64,000 nt of DNA, taken from the NCBI GenBank assembly GCA_035582835.1, contig JAYKAV010003125.1, positions 419,110-483,109 on the forward strand. Reading direction: 5' to 3'. Shown piece by piece: positions 36,896-49,198 of the stretch. The position numbers were made by a program, and so were the translations under genes. The notes under the pieces are model-generated. The model searched no databases and was not told the origin of the DNA. It saw only the letters and a list, made by a program, of their open reading frames with translations. How positions within the stretch are numbered: the first letter of the stretch is position 1; the number at the start of each line of letters is the position of its first letter. This stretch comes from Phoebastria nigripes (taxonomy: Eukaryota; Chordata; Aves; Procellariiformes; Diomedeidae).

Positions 36896-38480
36896 AGCTT
36901 TCTTAATTAATGCCAACTTCTGAGAGGAAGAAATGTTGGAGCAATTTTAAGGACAACCAATGAGCAGCGAGGCTATCAGGTGGTGAATGGTGTGTGATAA
37001 TGAGAACTTTCATAGACTTTTTAGGAATATTTGAGATGCTGGTGTAGGCACCTGAGCAAGTGAATTGATTTCCTTCAGATACTGCGTCAGCCATTTCCAA
37101 TGTAGGTTTAGAAGTGTGAAGTCGGTCCAGCAGGATTCTCACAGACCGCTCACTAAAGACCTGAGTACAAGTTGAAGCTGAATTTGGATGCACAGCAAAA
37201 CAGACGTAATTTTTTGCAGCTAGAGCACTGGGTTAAATCTGAATTCCCTGCTCACGTTTCTGATGCAGACAATCTTCCCCTAGGAACCTTTATAGACTCA
37301 GTGACATCAATCTGCGCATCCATAATTACAGTCTACATGCTATTACAAGGCAGCCTTGCACAAAAGCTCATGCAGTCCTGGGAGAACCATCTAGGCCTAC
37401 AGCGAGCTCCATCACAGAAAATGCAAATCTCTTCACAGATAAGACACATCTTCCTCCAAATATAGACTAGCTCACACCCACCTTGCTAATAACAGGCTAT
37501 ACTTCTCTTCAGCAAGATTACACTAAATTAACCAGCAGATCCCACAAGAATATTGGCAATATGCTATACTTAGAGGTACGTGCATTCTGGGATTGCTGCA
37601 AAGAGACTGTGGACAAATGAAAACGATGTCTAGGGAAGGAGAGAAATCAACATAAAAAACTGAATGACTTTCTCCATTTTATTTAAAGATGCAAAATGTA
37701 AAAGCAAAAGCATAGTAGTACCTTAACCTTTATATAAACATCACTTTTTTTCCCCTCAGAAAAAAGTGTTCCAAATACTGGAAATACTATCCATCTAACA
37801 AGAAGGTATGTGAAGAAATAGCCCTGCTAGGTATTGTGAAATAACGCATGTGAGCAAAACCCATACTTTACAGCTGGACATCTTTATCCCAGTTAAGGGA
37901 GGATAAATCCTTATTCAAAAGATAATTATTTTTAATACAGTTGATTAACAGTTTTCATTAAGGATGAGGACTCCATATGTAACACCTCTGAAATGCAGCC
38001 ATTTCAGAAGATGGAAACTGTGGCAGAATGTATGTTTCCACAAAATTACAGTGACACTGGCAGTAATTTACCTATCATCTTGTGTTTCAAGGGTTCAGAA
38101 GGGTTTACCGACACTGTGAGGGCCACCAGTTGGGCCCAGTGGGTTGTGTCTCCTCTGTACTACCCTCAGGCCAGAGACCAGAGAGGAGGGTGACACCTGT
38201 ATGGCGGGAGCCCCTCCTTGAAAAGGGTCCTCCAGCTGGTGTGGACCTACCTGCCAGCGAGCCGCTGGAGCACAGTGCTTCAGCACTTCAGATAAATGCC
38301 CATGTGGACTGGGAAGAACTGGAGCTGCAGCCTGGAGGCGAGAAGAATGTGTTAAGCACGTGTCGCATGAGAGGTAAGCGCTGAAGCCATTAAAAACGCG
38401 GGGAGCACAGCCTAGACCGAGATCTGAGAAGCGGTTACCCGTACGGCGCTTGATGTGGATGACCGGCCAAGAAATCACCA
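36896..38480. other. PYGO1: Region upstream of PYGO1
   Basis: AT-rich to about 38.0 kb and GC-richer after that. A long open stretch (38082-38373) ends in GAG|GTAAGC, a good donor consensus, and could be a non-coding upstream exon. Nothing else is recognised. Confidence 0.5.
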
Positions 38481-38621
38481 GAAGGAGCCGTGCGTGTTGG
38501 CCCCAGCCCTCGCTCCCGCCTGTCCCTGTCGCTTCCAGTCAGGGCAGAGACTGCTCGTGCCCCGGCCCCCGCCCTCACGCGCACTAACAGTCCTAACGGC
38601 CGCGCGCTGGGCGCCGGCCTC

Positions 38622-39081
38622 NNNNNNNNNNNNNNNNNNNNNNNNNNNNNNNNNNNNNNNNNNNNNNNNNNNNNNNNNNNNNNNNNNNNNNNNNNNNNNN
38701 NNNNNNNNNNNNNNNNNNNNNNNNNNNNNNNNNNNNNNNNNNNNNNNNNNNNNNNNNNNNNNNNNNNNNNNNNNNNNNNNNNNNNNNNNNNNNNNNNNNN
38801 NNNNNNNNNNNNNNNNNNNNNNNNNNNNNNNNNNNNNNNNNNNNNNNNNNNNNNNNNNNNNNNNNNNNNNNNNNNNNNNNNNNNNNNNNNNNNNNNNNNN
38901 NNNNNNNNNNNNNNNNNNNNNNNNNNNNNNNNNNNNNNNNNNNNNNNNNNNNNNNNNNNNNNNNNNNNNNNNNNNNNNNNNNNNNNNNNNNNNNNNNNNN
39001 NNNNNNNNNNNNNNNNNNNNNNNNNNNNNNNNNNNNNNNNNNNNNNNNNNNNNNNNNNNNNNNNNNNNNNNNNNNNNNNNN
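38622..39081. other. Assembly gap within the PYGO1 CpG island
   Basis: 460 Ns with GC-rich flanks, as is usual where high GC defeats short-read assembly. Long open frames crossing it are artefacts. Confidence 0.98.
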
Positions 39082-39323
39082 GGGCAGTGGCCCTCTGCTC
39101 GCCGGGGCCCGCCTCGCCCGGCCCCCGCCGCGGGCCGCTGTAAAGCCCTCCCGCGCCCAAACTTTGCAAAGTCTGGCAGCTCCGCTGCTGGGGCGGCGGC
39201 GGCGGCTACGGCAGCAGCGGGAGGGGGCGGCGGCGGAGGAGGCGGGGGCGGAGGGGGCGGGGTGCGGGCCGGCGGCGGCGGCAGCAGCATCAAAGAGCCC
39301 TGATTCCTGCTGCCCTGGGAGCC

Positions 39324-39341
39324 ATGAGCTGCTGTCTGTAA
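39324..39341 (+). CDS. Upstream ORF overlapping the PYGO1 start codon
   Basis: ATG in the strong context GCCATGA opens a five-codon frame (MSCCL). Its TAA stop occupies 39339-39341, so the last A of the stop is the first base of the PYGO1 ATG (TAATG). This geometry could allow termination-reinitiation or dampen PYGO1 translation. It is a real sequence feature; function is inferred. Confidence 0.5.
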   Translation: MSCCL

Positions 39342-39389
39342 TGTCAGCGGAACAGGAGAAGGACCCCATCGCGCTGAAGAGATCCCGAG
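39341..39389 (+). CDS. PYGO1: PYGO1 coding exon 1
   Basis: Encodes the first 16 residues plus one base (MSAEQEKDPIALKRSR), with donor GTACGG. This matches the MSAEQEKDPI-type N-terminus known for PYGO1. I did not find the alternative MPAEN-type start. Confidence 0.92.
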
Positions 39390-42300
39390 GTACGGGGAGG
39401 GCTGGGCTGGGCTGGGCTGGGTGGGGGGGCTGCTGCTGCTGCTGCTGGGGCCTAACTCCCGTGAGGAGAGGTGGCGGTGCCGCGGGATGCGTGCACTGGC
39501 CGGACCCGACCGCCGCTGCCTGCCGGGCCCCGAGCTGGCCGCCGCGCAGCCCGGGCCGGGCCGCCCGCGCCCCCGCCGCGGTCCCTCCCTGCGGCTGGCG
39601 GCGGCGGGGCCGGGCGGCGCGGGAGCCGCGCTAAGTTTGCACGGTGGGGCCCGCCCGGGCCCCGCGGGCTCCCGCAGCCTCCGGGCCTTGAAATGCAAAA
39701 CTCGGGGCTCGCTCTGCGCGCAGATGTGACCCGCGAGTGGAGGCGTGCGGGTGCGTGGTTATGTCTCTTGTGTTTTTCTGGATGTGCTGCCCATTAGTAT
39801 GCAGCGTGCATACTGTTGGTGCAAGGGAATACGTCGGCAGTGCCACATGTCCGAGTTCGTGTTGATGCAGAGCCCATAAATTACACTTGAGTGTTTGCTC
39901 TTCTACGCCTGGTCTTCCTCTTGTGCTTGATTCTAGTTGGGGTTTTGTTTTTCTCTTTTCGTGAAATGAAAAATTTATCGAAATATTACTCTTTATTAAT
40001 AGCACTGTTGCATGGCTCTAATGAGGTTTGAAGTATGCATTCCTTTGAAATGTGTAAGGAGAAGGGTAGAAATACGGTATCTCTTCTGACTTTGGCTGTG
40101 CAACTGACTTTAATGGCAGTAGCCCATCAGTCTACGTAGCGGTAGTTGTGTCCTTATAGTCCTTAAAAACAGAAATGCATTTCTGAATGAAATAATGAAA
40201 GACAGTAGGGTGACTGAGTTGGGTGAAAATCATGGCAAAATGATAAGATCTGCAATTTATTGCTTCTCTCTTCCTTGCCTCCTGTTTTCCCCCTGGAATT
40301 CTATTGTTCTTGATGTTTTAAGCTTTTTTATGGTTGGGTAAGTGGGGAAAGGTGTGGATTCTGCTATGCATATTGTCATTGATTTACAGTTTGCTTTTCT
40401 AAAACTGTTCTAGTAACAGCTGGATTGCAACCTTGAGAATGAGAGAATGAAAATATGCAGCAGTGTTACAAAGGAGACTGGGATTCGTTAGACTCCTTCA
40501 CTCTCAAGCCCTGATTCTGCAAATATTTAAGCACATACAGTTTCACATGCCTGAGTTACCCACCGAGTTCCATGCGATTACTGCTCAATATCAAAACTGC
40601 TTACAGTATCAGGGCCACAGAATAAGCTCACCAAATCTGGTTGAAATGAGACACTTTCTAGTTTTCTGTCTATAATGAAAAGTTTATTCGGCCATTTATG
40701 TTTCTTGGGAAAACATTCTTACTGAGATAAAGCATTGTTTAAAAAGACCCTGGCATCCATCCTGTAAAAACCTAGACAGAGATTTGTCAGTAAGTATGAA
40801 AATACTCCATAGTGTATTTGCAGTATGTTAAGTATGGCATGAATTACATGCAAAGTCATAATCTCTTAATATGTAAACAAAACTACAAGTTGCAGTTCTC
40901 CTGACTAACACTGAAAATGTCTGTCTTGTGTGTGTGTGTGAAGTAAAAAAGAATACGGGACTTAGGTCTTCTCCTTTTCCCAAATGTAAATGGCTAAAAC
41001 ACATTTTATCCATTATTTAATAAGGGAATAGTTATCAGATNTGTATTTATATCTCTAGATCGTTACATATATGATGTCCTAGTCAAAAGGATTGTATTTT
41101 TTCCTGGAAAATTAGTTGCAGACGATGAAATAATTTTTTGCACCCTTAGTGCAACATTCCAAAATGCTCTGTACACTTTTTAATGAAAGTCTGTGTGGTA
41201 GGTACCAAAAGTGACTTTGTGGAAAGTTTATTTTGGCTGCATGAAAATGACCCTTATTCACTCTTTTTTGGAGGTATGCTAGGACTAACATTCTGTTTCC
41301 TTTCATGTATAAATTAAATCATTATAAAATCCACAGGGAAAATATAAATTCGTAGGGCTAAATTAAATCATTGGCCTCACACAGCGAGAACTGAAAATAC
41401 AAAAGCTGTGTACCTTTCCAGATGTAGGACTCAGTTCTGCAAACCTAGGCATATGAATGGCTTCACCCATGTAAGTAATTCATGTAGAAATCGGTGGAAC
41501 TTGTCACTGGAATTCTAATATTCATATGCTTATGTTTTTGAAGAATGATATCCCAGAGAGGGAATTTATACATAATTTTATAAAGTTTTAACTTATGCTA
41601 CTGTAAAACAGCACTTGCATATGATCCTCAGTATTCTATTTGATCACAGATTTACTAATATCTATGCTGCTAGTTGTTGAATTTATTAAAAGAAATGTGG
41701 ATATTTGTAGTATTTTGCTATCAGTGGTTAACATTATTTATGTATTAAGAGTACACGACCATGAACAGGAGTGTATTTTATGCAGTTGTGAGGAATGGTG
41801 TTCATTTTTAGGTTGGATTGCCCACTTCTTACTGTTCTATACTGTTACTATATATATATATTTTTAAAAAGCAAATAAGCTATTATCTTAATGGGCCTAG
41901 GAAAAAAGGAATTAACATACTAACATCATTACATTAAGAAACTGTATCTTAACATGTGTTGCTCTCATATCACTCGAAAGTCATTTTCATACTTCAGCTC
42001 AGGGTTTTTCTTTGCATTCCCATATGATGGCAAATCCACTTGAGCCCCATGAAGGCAGACCGACTGGGATAACAAGGAATGTGCTAGAATCTTTTTTTTT
42101 TTTTTTTTTTGGTCTCTGGTCTAACTAGAGTTTTAAAAATGAAAGCCACAATTTATACAACTTTGAGAGCTTGTCCCACTGTTATGAAAGGTGAAGAAGA
42201 ATCCCACGTGAAGTACAGATATCTCCTTGTATTGCTCAGAGTCAAGTCTGATTGAGCGATCAATAAAATGAACATTCTTTACTTCTTTTTGTGCCAGAGC

Positions 42301-45300
42301 AGCCGTGCTCTATTATTCTGTGAGGTTTCTGCAGAGTTGGGCAGGTTCGCTTAGAGCCCCTCTGATTTTTGGCAGGTGCCTTTTTGTTTGATCAAGTCTT
42401 GCATTTAGTGAAATTTAGATCTGATAAACTGGAGATCTGTCTAAACAACGTGGCAGGTTTTCAGTGGTTTTCATTCATGGATCTACTACTGTTTGCTTTT
42501 TCCTTCTTGGCGTATTGTAATGTACTGTTGTACATTGGTACAGTGAGTTTGATAAATGCTATGTCTGTGTAAGTTAAATAGGAGGTGAATCTTAGGCATG
42601 GTTTTAAGCAGTTCTTTGAAAGTTTTATGCATTATGCAAACAAGAAATATTTCTAACTGGTGAAGTGGAGATGTTAAGAACCAAGGGACAGATAAACATA
42701 AAATAAATGGAAATGTTTATTCCAACTGTAATGAGCATGAATTGGACATTAAATTGGTAATAGAGTAAGATAGCTGTATACAAGGTGTGCTGACTTTTAC
42801 CTCCAGATGTTTGCTCCTTAAGGACTTGCAATGTAAGGTGCCAGAATTAATGGAAGTTCAGTATTTGTAACAGATATCTCTTGCTATGACAGACAGAGGC
42901 AAACTTAAAATACAGTCTGTAAGAAAACTAATGCAATATTGCACTGATTGAAATTTTGTAGGTGGTGACAGTGGATTGGATGGGTTAGGAGGACCCGGAG
43001 TACAACTTGGAAGCCCTGATAAGAAAAAGCGCAAAGCAAATACACAGGTAAATTCCGTTTGGTTCTTTTGATTTCTTAATAAATAGTGCACTCAGATGTT
43101 GTTTGCTGGTATGAATATCTCGCATTGTTCAGAATATCAGTCTATTCTCACAAATAGCAGTTACATAGAAAATATTTCAGCTGTACTGTGAAGTTGAAAT
43201 TTTCATAATACTAGTTATTCTCACTGAAGTTATTTTAATCTCTGTAGGTTGCCAAAGACCTATAAAGAGAGGAGCACAGTGAGGCTGCAACTTGTATTTT
43301 ACCATATGGATTTGATTCTGAGATAGACTTTCTTTTAATGACTTTGTAGCCATTGGTAGAAATCTGTATAGCATGAGTAGTTGCCATGAGACTACTTTTC
43401 TTCTTACTTTTATTCCTATAGGTGTATGCTTGTGGGCTAATGGATCAGTGCAGTTTGTTAATGCTTTGACCAAACTCTTGGCATGTTCCCCAAGTGATTT
43501 TCAAGCAAAAGCTGTGAGGCAGGTTTGGCTCCTTTCCAGTGAATCCCTGCAATTTGGCATTTCTATACAGTTTCTGTTTCCAGAAAAGGAAGCCTGAATA
43601 CAAAACATCTAAAGCAATTAGATTATCTGTAGTGTAGAATTTTCCTTTGTGTGTTCATTCAGCTTTGAGTGAGAGTGTCTGTTAATTTGGTACTGCCCAG
43701 TGAGAGTAATTTTATTTATGTAGGTCAAACAATCGCTTTCTGTTAGGCCTGTCCAGATTCCATTGAGATGTGGATCTGTTTTCTTAATTTTTGTTTTGTT
43801 TTAAAGTAGTCATGGTGAAACCTGCTCTGAGAAATATTCAGTTAATTTAAGAGTTTCAGACCTCTTCCTTGGTGGAGCTTTCCTTGTGTTCTGGAATGGT
43901 GATAACTGTAGAGGGCGTGCAGATTAGTTTCCTCTCTTCTTACCAGGTTCAAAATTTGCAGCACAGCAGAAATTTTTGTGGGAAAAAAAACATTCAGTCT
44001 TAGTTTATTAGTATTTAGGAGGAAATGCTTTCTGTGAGCACAGTTAGTGTGAGGGTGAACCAACTAGATGTTCCCCACAGGCTAATCTAGAATGAAATTC
44101 AATTGTATAGCCACTCTGATGACATTTAAACAGCCTCTGGGCTCCATCAAACACTTGATTATGCTCTGTAACCAGAAATCCTTGTATTTTATACCTGCTG
44201 ACCATGCTTTGCAGACTGTGCACAATCACTGAATGCTCATAAGGGACACCTCTGTTTGGTACACAGAATATAGAAAATTCCTATATGCAGACTCCTACAT
44301 TCTATATACCTTTTTTAGGATTGTAGTAACATTAGGTGTGTATATCCTCATAGAAATGGGGTGTCTTAAGAAATGTATATTCAGTAAAATGAACCCAAAA
44401 TGAAACTAAGGAAATGCTTCAAATCTGCTCTTCAACATTTGGAAATATTTTGTGCATGTGTGTGTGACACATGGCTTTCTGTATTGTTGCTTTTCTTATG
44501 TAAAAGATTAAGAAATAGAAGTTGCATATCAAGTAGTATTTTCAGAAGCATGGTTGTACAACTGCGCAATTTATAAACCACTGAGATTACTATAAATCAC
44601 AGTGTTATCTGGAGCCCAAACTCCTCTCTTGCCTCTCTACTGAAATTTCAGACAGCCTGGCATGGTACAGTGGGTGAGCTTTACACAACAGCTGAACAGT
44701 TCTTTTAGCAGTAGTGCTGCTAATCCAGGACCTTTGTGGTTGGTCTGTCTTGCAGGGAAATACTAAAACTAATTTAAATGTTGTATTTAAAATATTTTTA
44801 GGGATCATCATTTCCTCCTCCATCTGAATATGCTCCACCGCCGAATCCAAGCTCTGACCACCTTGTAGCTGCAAATCCATTTGATGACAACTATAATACT
44901 GTGTCTTATAAACCACTTCCTTCAGGAAATCCGTATTTTAGTAATCCTGGTTATCCTGGCTTTGGAGGCTATAGCACTTTCAGAATGCCACCTCACATGC
45001 TGCCCAGAGTATCCTCGCCATATGGTGGTTCTTACTCCCTCAGAAACCAACCACATCCCCTTCCTCAAAACCCTGTGGGAATGGGTTTTAGTCGACCCCA
45101 CTCTTTCAGCTTTGGTCCACATGATAACCCAGGTTTTGGGAATCAACCACCTTATAGTAGTGGTCAGATAAATCAAAATGTCAATATGCCTGGTCAGCAT
45201 TTCAGATCAAATCCTGGCGAGAACTTCGGCCATTCTGGTCAGATACCTCACCCTGACGTGCCACCTAACTTTGGTCCTGGAAACAATCCAAATTTCCCAA

Positions 45301-45923
45301 ATTCTCAGCTAGAGTCAAACCATTCTTTTGTTCCTCCACCAAACACGTACAACCAGACAAAATCATCAGCACAAAAGCAAGACTTTAGTCAAGGTGCAAG
45401 CAAAGCATCCAGCCAGAACACTGCTGCTCATCAGCATCATCACAGGACAGAGGACATTGTGAGTCAAGGTAACAGCGACCTAAAAAATGTTACTCGGAAC
45501 AATGTGGTAAATCAGGATAATAGCCATCCTAATAGTGCTGATAACACTAATGCTGGTCATTCAAATGGGACTCAGAGTAAGTCCCGCCAGCCTCGAGGTA
45601 CTGCTGAAGGATGCAACTCTGAAAAGAGCAGCAAAACACCCCTTCATCCCAGTCGTCATGGTCACTCATCCTCTGAACCCGTCTATCCATGTGGAATCTG
45701 TACACATGAAGTTAATGATGACCAGGATGCCATCCTGTGTGAAGCCTCTTGTCAAAAATGGTTTCATCGGATCTGTACAGGCATGACGGAGTCAGCTTAC
45801 GGCCTTCTTACAGCAGAAGCATCAGCAGTATGGGGTTGTGATACTTGCATGGCTGACAAAGATGTCCAGTTAATGCGTACAAGAGAGACTGCAGGACCGC
45901 CTGCATTGAATACGGATGGCTAA
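39341..45923 (+). CDS. PYGO1: Pygopus homolog 1 (three spliced coding exons, 418 aa)
   Basis: Pygopus 1 is a nuclear co-activator of Wnt/beta-catenin signalling. Its PHD finger binds methylated H3K4 and the HD1 region of BCL9, linking chromatin to the beta-catenin-TCF complex. The three exons (39341-39389, 42962-43047, 44802-45923) join in phase to give 418 residues, against 419 recalled for human. Visible features are the N-terminus MSAEQEKDPIALKRSRG, a glycine-rich stretch, the nuclear localisation signal KKKRK at about residues 37-41, and the N-terminal homology domain with SEYAPPPNP and NPFDDNY (NPF at 70-72). A long Asn/Pro/Gly/Ser-rich linker follows, then the PHD finger at about 342-394 with its Cys/His zinc ligands (CGIC...C..SC..WFH..C...WGCDTC). 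The ending MADKDVQLMRTRET matches the family. The reading frame is intact. Confidence 0.97.
40508..40616. mobile_element. Ancient palindromic MITE-like repeat, copy with both ends
   Basis: It begins GCCCTGATTCTGCAAATATT and ends TTACAGTATCAGGGCC, whose complement is GGCCCTGATACTGTAA, so the ends are inverted repeats. Internal AAGCACATACAG and CATGCCTGAGTTACCCACCG fit a palindromic family seen in sauropsid genomes. I cannot name the family for certain. Confidence 0.6.
41427..41510. mobile_element. Ancient palindromic MITE-like repeat, partial
   Basis: GGACTCAGTTCTGCAAACCT followed by CATATGAATGGCTTCACCC and GTAAGTAATTCATGTAG resembles one arm and the centre of the repeat at 40508. The closing arm is not clear. 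Confidence 0.4.
42962..43047 (+). CDS. PYGO1: PYGO1 coding exon 2
   Basis: The acceptor is AAATTTTGTAG and the donor is GTAAAT. It encodes GGDSGLDGLGGPGVQLGSPD, then KKKRKANTQ with the nuclear localisation signal. It is in phase with both neighbours. Confidence 0.96.
44802..45923 (+). CDS. PYGO1: PYGO1 coding exon 3 (NPF region, linker and PHD finger)
   Basis: The acceptor is AATATTTTTAG and the stop is TAA at 45921. It is 373 codons, open throughout, from GSSFPPPSEYAPPP to the PHD finger and C-terminus. An ATG at 44901 inside the exon is not the true start. Confidence 0.97.
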   Translation, partial: GSSFPPPSEYAPPPNPSSDHLVAANPFDDNYNTVSYKPLPSGNPYFSNPGYPGFGGYSTFRMPPHMLPRVSSPYGGSYSLRNQPHPLPQNPVGMGFSRPHSFSFGPHDNPGFGNQPPYSSGQINQNVNMPGQHFRSNPGENFGHSGQIPHPDVPPNFGPGNNPNFPNSQLESNHSFVPPPNTYNQTKSSAQKQDFSQGASKASSQNTAAHQHHHRTEDIVSQGNSDLKNVTRNNVVNQDNSHPNSADNTNAGHSNGTQSKSRQPRGTAEGCNSEKSSKTPLHPSRHGHSSSEPVYPCGICTHEVNDDQDAILCEASCQKWFHRICTGMTESAYGLLTAEASAVWGCDTCMADKDVQLMRTRETAGPPALNTDG

Positions 45924-48900
45924 CAACGTGAATTGGTGGTAGTGGTTGAAATACTTGCTATGAAGATTTGGTTACAAATTGGGTACTTCACTTTCTGCAG
46001 ACAATCAGTTGTGTTTGATTGCTGTCATCTTTTTTTCCCTAATCTGTTTTCATTCATAAACTTCCATCTCAGCTTTTGTACTCTTAGTTTTATGTGTGCA
46101 AGTGTTTTACAGGATGGAATATTTTTTTGTTTCTGATTAAACTGTAAAACATAACTGACAACTGATCAGAAGTAGGATGTGCTTTTACAATTTTATTGAC
46201 AGCAAAAATGTGCCTGTATGAATAGCCCCTAATTTGCTACTGTTAATGTGTTAACTAACACTAGCATTTAGTGCTCGGTTTTAATGGTACTATATTTGCA
46301 AGTACTCATTACATTTTGTTTCTTCGAATATAGTGGAGATGACATGGAAGAATGTGCAGTACTAATAGTTTTTATTTTAGGGTAAATACAGAGAATTTTG
46401 TATGTGCTTTTTCCTATTTCTGAAGTAAAGCATTAACACACTATTCAGAAATCAATGACTTCATGCTTAGTAACACAAACGTGCTAACTCTTACACATTT
46501 ATATTTCCTTGAAAAGGCAACGATCTCTTGACTTCTCAGCAAATACTTGCTGAAGACTCTTGCTAGGTCTTGCAGTATTTGGAAATAGTTACAAAATATG
46601 ATTACATTGGAAAAAGAACACATCAAGTTTATGAAGTCCAGTGCTTTAAATCTAGAAAATACCAAAACTAGGGTTGCATATGTAACCTTAATTCATTTAG
46701 CTTAAGCACATACATTAGGGTACAGTCTCTGCATCTGTCACGGTTGTGCAGTCATGCACCTCTCTCTCATCCTTTCTCTTTGATGGTTCTAGTTGCCTGC
46801 CTCAGTGCTGCCTGAGAATTGTGAATGAACTAGTGCAGGGAAAGTCCTGCCCGTCTTCTAGGGCTTTCAGCTAGAGCCTGCTCGGTCGTCCTGAGCTTAC
46901 ACAGTCCACTTGCCATGAAGGAGGGTGCAAGGCAATGGAGTGTGCTCAGCACAGGCTCTGAATTGCAAGATAATTTGGCCAGCAAAGTCTTAAAACTGAA
47001 TTCTCACCACTGCTTCAGCCAGTCTTGCAGTGAGGGAGTGGGAAATCTAGGGTGAAGAAAAATACAGATTTCATATCAGGTGAGTTTAGCTTGCATCAGG
47101 AGCAAGTAATCAGAAGTTTAGCTTTTTTGCTAAACTTGATATCCTACTGACAAGTATGAATGGCACTAGAGCTTCATGTATGATGCTAAGAATTCTATTT
47201 TAATATGGGTAATTTGATCTTATTCTTGATCTCAAAAATACCCCCCCTCTTTTTTTTAATGTGGGGAAACATCTAGCCTTGAAGACTTAGCCTTAGCAGT
47301 GTGATAAAGTTGCATATGCAACTGAAAATGAGTGTTTCTATAGAGAGAAGTGTTGTTTTAACTTAATAAAAGGTGGCACTGTAATAACAGACTCTGCTTT
47401 TAATACTCACCGCTGTGCTGGAAACTTTTAGTTTTTAAACAGTCAGCAATTAAATTATATGTCGAGCATTACAGGTACTAGTCATGTTCCTTAATGTGAT
47501 GAATTGTTCAGGTCTGTGGTGATGAGAGATGTAGGAGCCTATATTGAATACAGTCATCTATACAAAGAGGTAGTTTTTATGGTAAGCTGTGCTAATGAGT
47601 GGAAAGAAAGGCCTGTTTCCTAGTTCACCATTGTGTTTGATTTTTAAATGGGCTCTACTGTGGAACTTTCCTGGAAGATACTGTGCAGGTCTACATAACT
47701 GTCCTTGTTTTATTTTAAAAGTGGTAAGTTTTATATACTCTTTTACTGGAGAAGTGCAGTATTGCCCTCCTTTTTTTGTCTTGCCTCTCATCAGGAAAAA
47801 GGAAATAATGTCTAAAATGTAAAAGACACAATTCATATCATGATGATTTCCTGTATGGAGATGTAAAGAAAGTGTAAGGCAGATCCAGGGCTTCTGTTTT
47901 CATCACTATTTGCTTTATTTAGAACAGAGACTAAACTTAATCTTGTTTTGTTAGAGGTGTGATATTTAAAAACAAACAACAAAAAAACAACCAAGCAACA
48001 ACCTCTGTTAGAGAGATTTATTCTTCAGTAGTTTTCCTAATGACTGACTGACTGACTGTTAGAATTTGCTTTTGGTATCTAAAGTAGAAATTAAACCAAA
48101 CCTTGTTTAGGTAGATTTGTTCCTCTGGGAATCAATTTAATCTCTGCAACAGTTTGCACTGTGAAGGTAGTAGAGCTGGTTCAGACCTACAGAAATGTAA
48201 ATGAAATAAAAAATTTTGCTCAGTGAAAATTCAACAAAAGCTCCAATGATGATGTTGTTACCCAAGCGTGCTGTTCGCAATACCTTTCCCACTCCCATAC
48301 CCCATTCCTGTTGTGAGAAGATGTTTGGGGCATTTGTTCTCAGAAGTCCAATTTAACATTTTGGAGCAGACATTGTATTTAAAATAGCCATGTATTTCTT
48401 AATCTCTTCCTCAACCCTACATGAAGTTAGGCAAGTGTTTTCTATATTAGCTAGCAAGACATTAGAATTTAAATATAGTGTTCCTACAAACTTAAAATCA
48501 ACTGGAGTATCATTTTATAAGGCCTTAAATTGTGTATTTGTGAAACTTACTCTAACAATTTATTTCAGTTTTTCTAAACTGGTACTATGTTGGGTTTGTA
48601 ACCCAGTAAACTTTCTGCATTTATTAACCTACAAATTCAAGGCATTAGCAAATGCCAATTATATCAAATAAAAACAAATGAACACTAAACCCAAACTTGT
48701 TATCTCATTGATCATAGAGATATGACTGATTAGGATCTCCGAAAGTCATCCAGCCAATATGCTTGCCCTGCTGACGCGCTCTTGGTGTACCTGGACTCTA
48801 TGTAGAGGGTGGGTTATACTTTGTTTTTCTCTGCATGTATTGACTAGTAGTAGTTCAAGTATGCACAGGAAAAACAACAATCATGTTTTGTTAGTAAGGT

Positions 48901-49178
48901 GCTAGGAAAATGTCAGCTGATTAGAATTAGAAATTAGTTATAGAAGGGTGGGTGGGAGGGAGGGTTGATTAGAGTAGGTGAGGCTTTTTGTAATGTGCTT
49001 CTTTCATTACTAGTGATTTAGACTGTACTGGTGCTGCACACCAAAAATATTGCAAAGATTTTGTAAATCTTACAAACCTTAACATTTTTGTGGGAAATGC
49101 CTGTGTCCTTTTTCAATAGCTCCTTGTCATGGTCAGAAATGCAGCCTATATTGCCCAAAATGTTCTTTCTCTCTCCCT

Positions 49179-49198
49179 CCCCCCCCCCCCCCCCCCCC
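49179..49198. repeat. Poly(C) run of 20
   Basis: Twenty consecutive Cs preceded by a CTCTCCCT pyrimidine tract. The length is likely to be unstable or misassembled. Confidence 0.9.

Larger units (their letters stand above)
38480..39745 (+). promoter_or_regulatory. PYGO1: PYGO1 CpG-island promoter and 5' UTR
   Basis: Very GC- and CpG-rich sequence spans the first PYGO1 exon. Clustered GGGGCGG boxes and CGG/GGA runs (about 39192-39290) lie just before the start codon and could fold as G-quadruplex in the 5' UTR. No TATA box is visible. A 460-base gap removes part of the island, probably including the transcription start region. Confidence 0.85.
39390..44801 (+). other. PYGO1: PYGO1 introns 1 and 2
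   Basis: Intron 1 (39390-42961) starts in the CpG island with a GGGCT repeat (about 39402-39420) and then becomes AT-rich. It carries two ancient palindromic repeat copies and a T run near 42093-42110. Intron 2 (43048-44801) shows nothing recognisable. Confidence 0.75.

Noticed and set aside
38435..39698. Very long open frames on both strands (up to about 400 codons) across the PYGO1 CpG island
   Set aside because: They run through 460 Ns translated as unknown residues and through GC-rich DNA where stops are rare. The composition is low-complexity Pro/Ala/Gly/Arg, with no family resemblance.
44881..45786. Alternative-frame and reverse-strand frames within PYGO1 exon 3
   Set aside because: They are shadows of the PYGO1 coding frame, which alone shows the NPF and PHD motifs.
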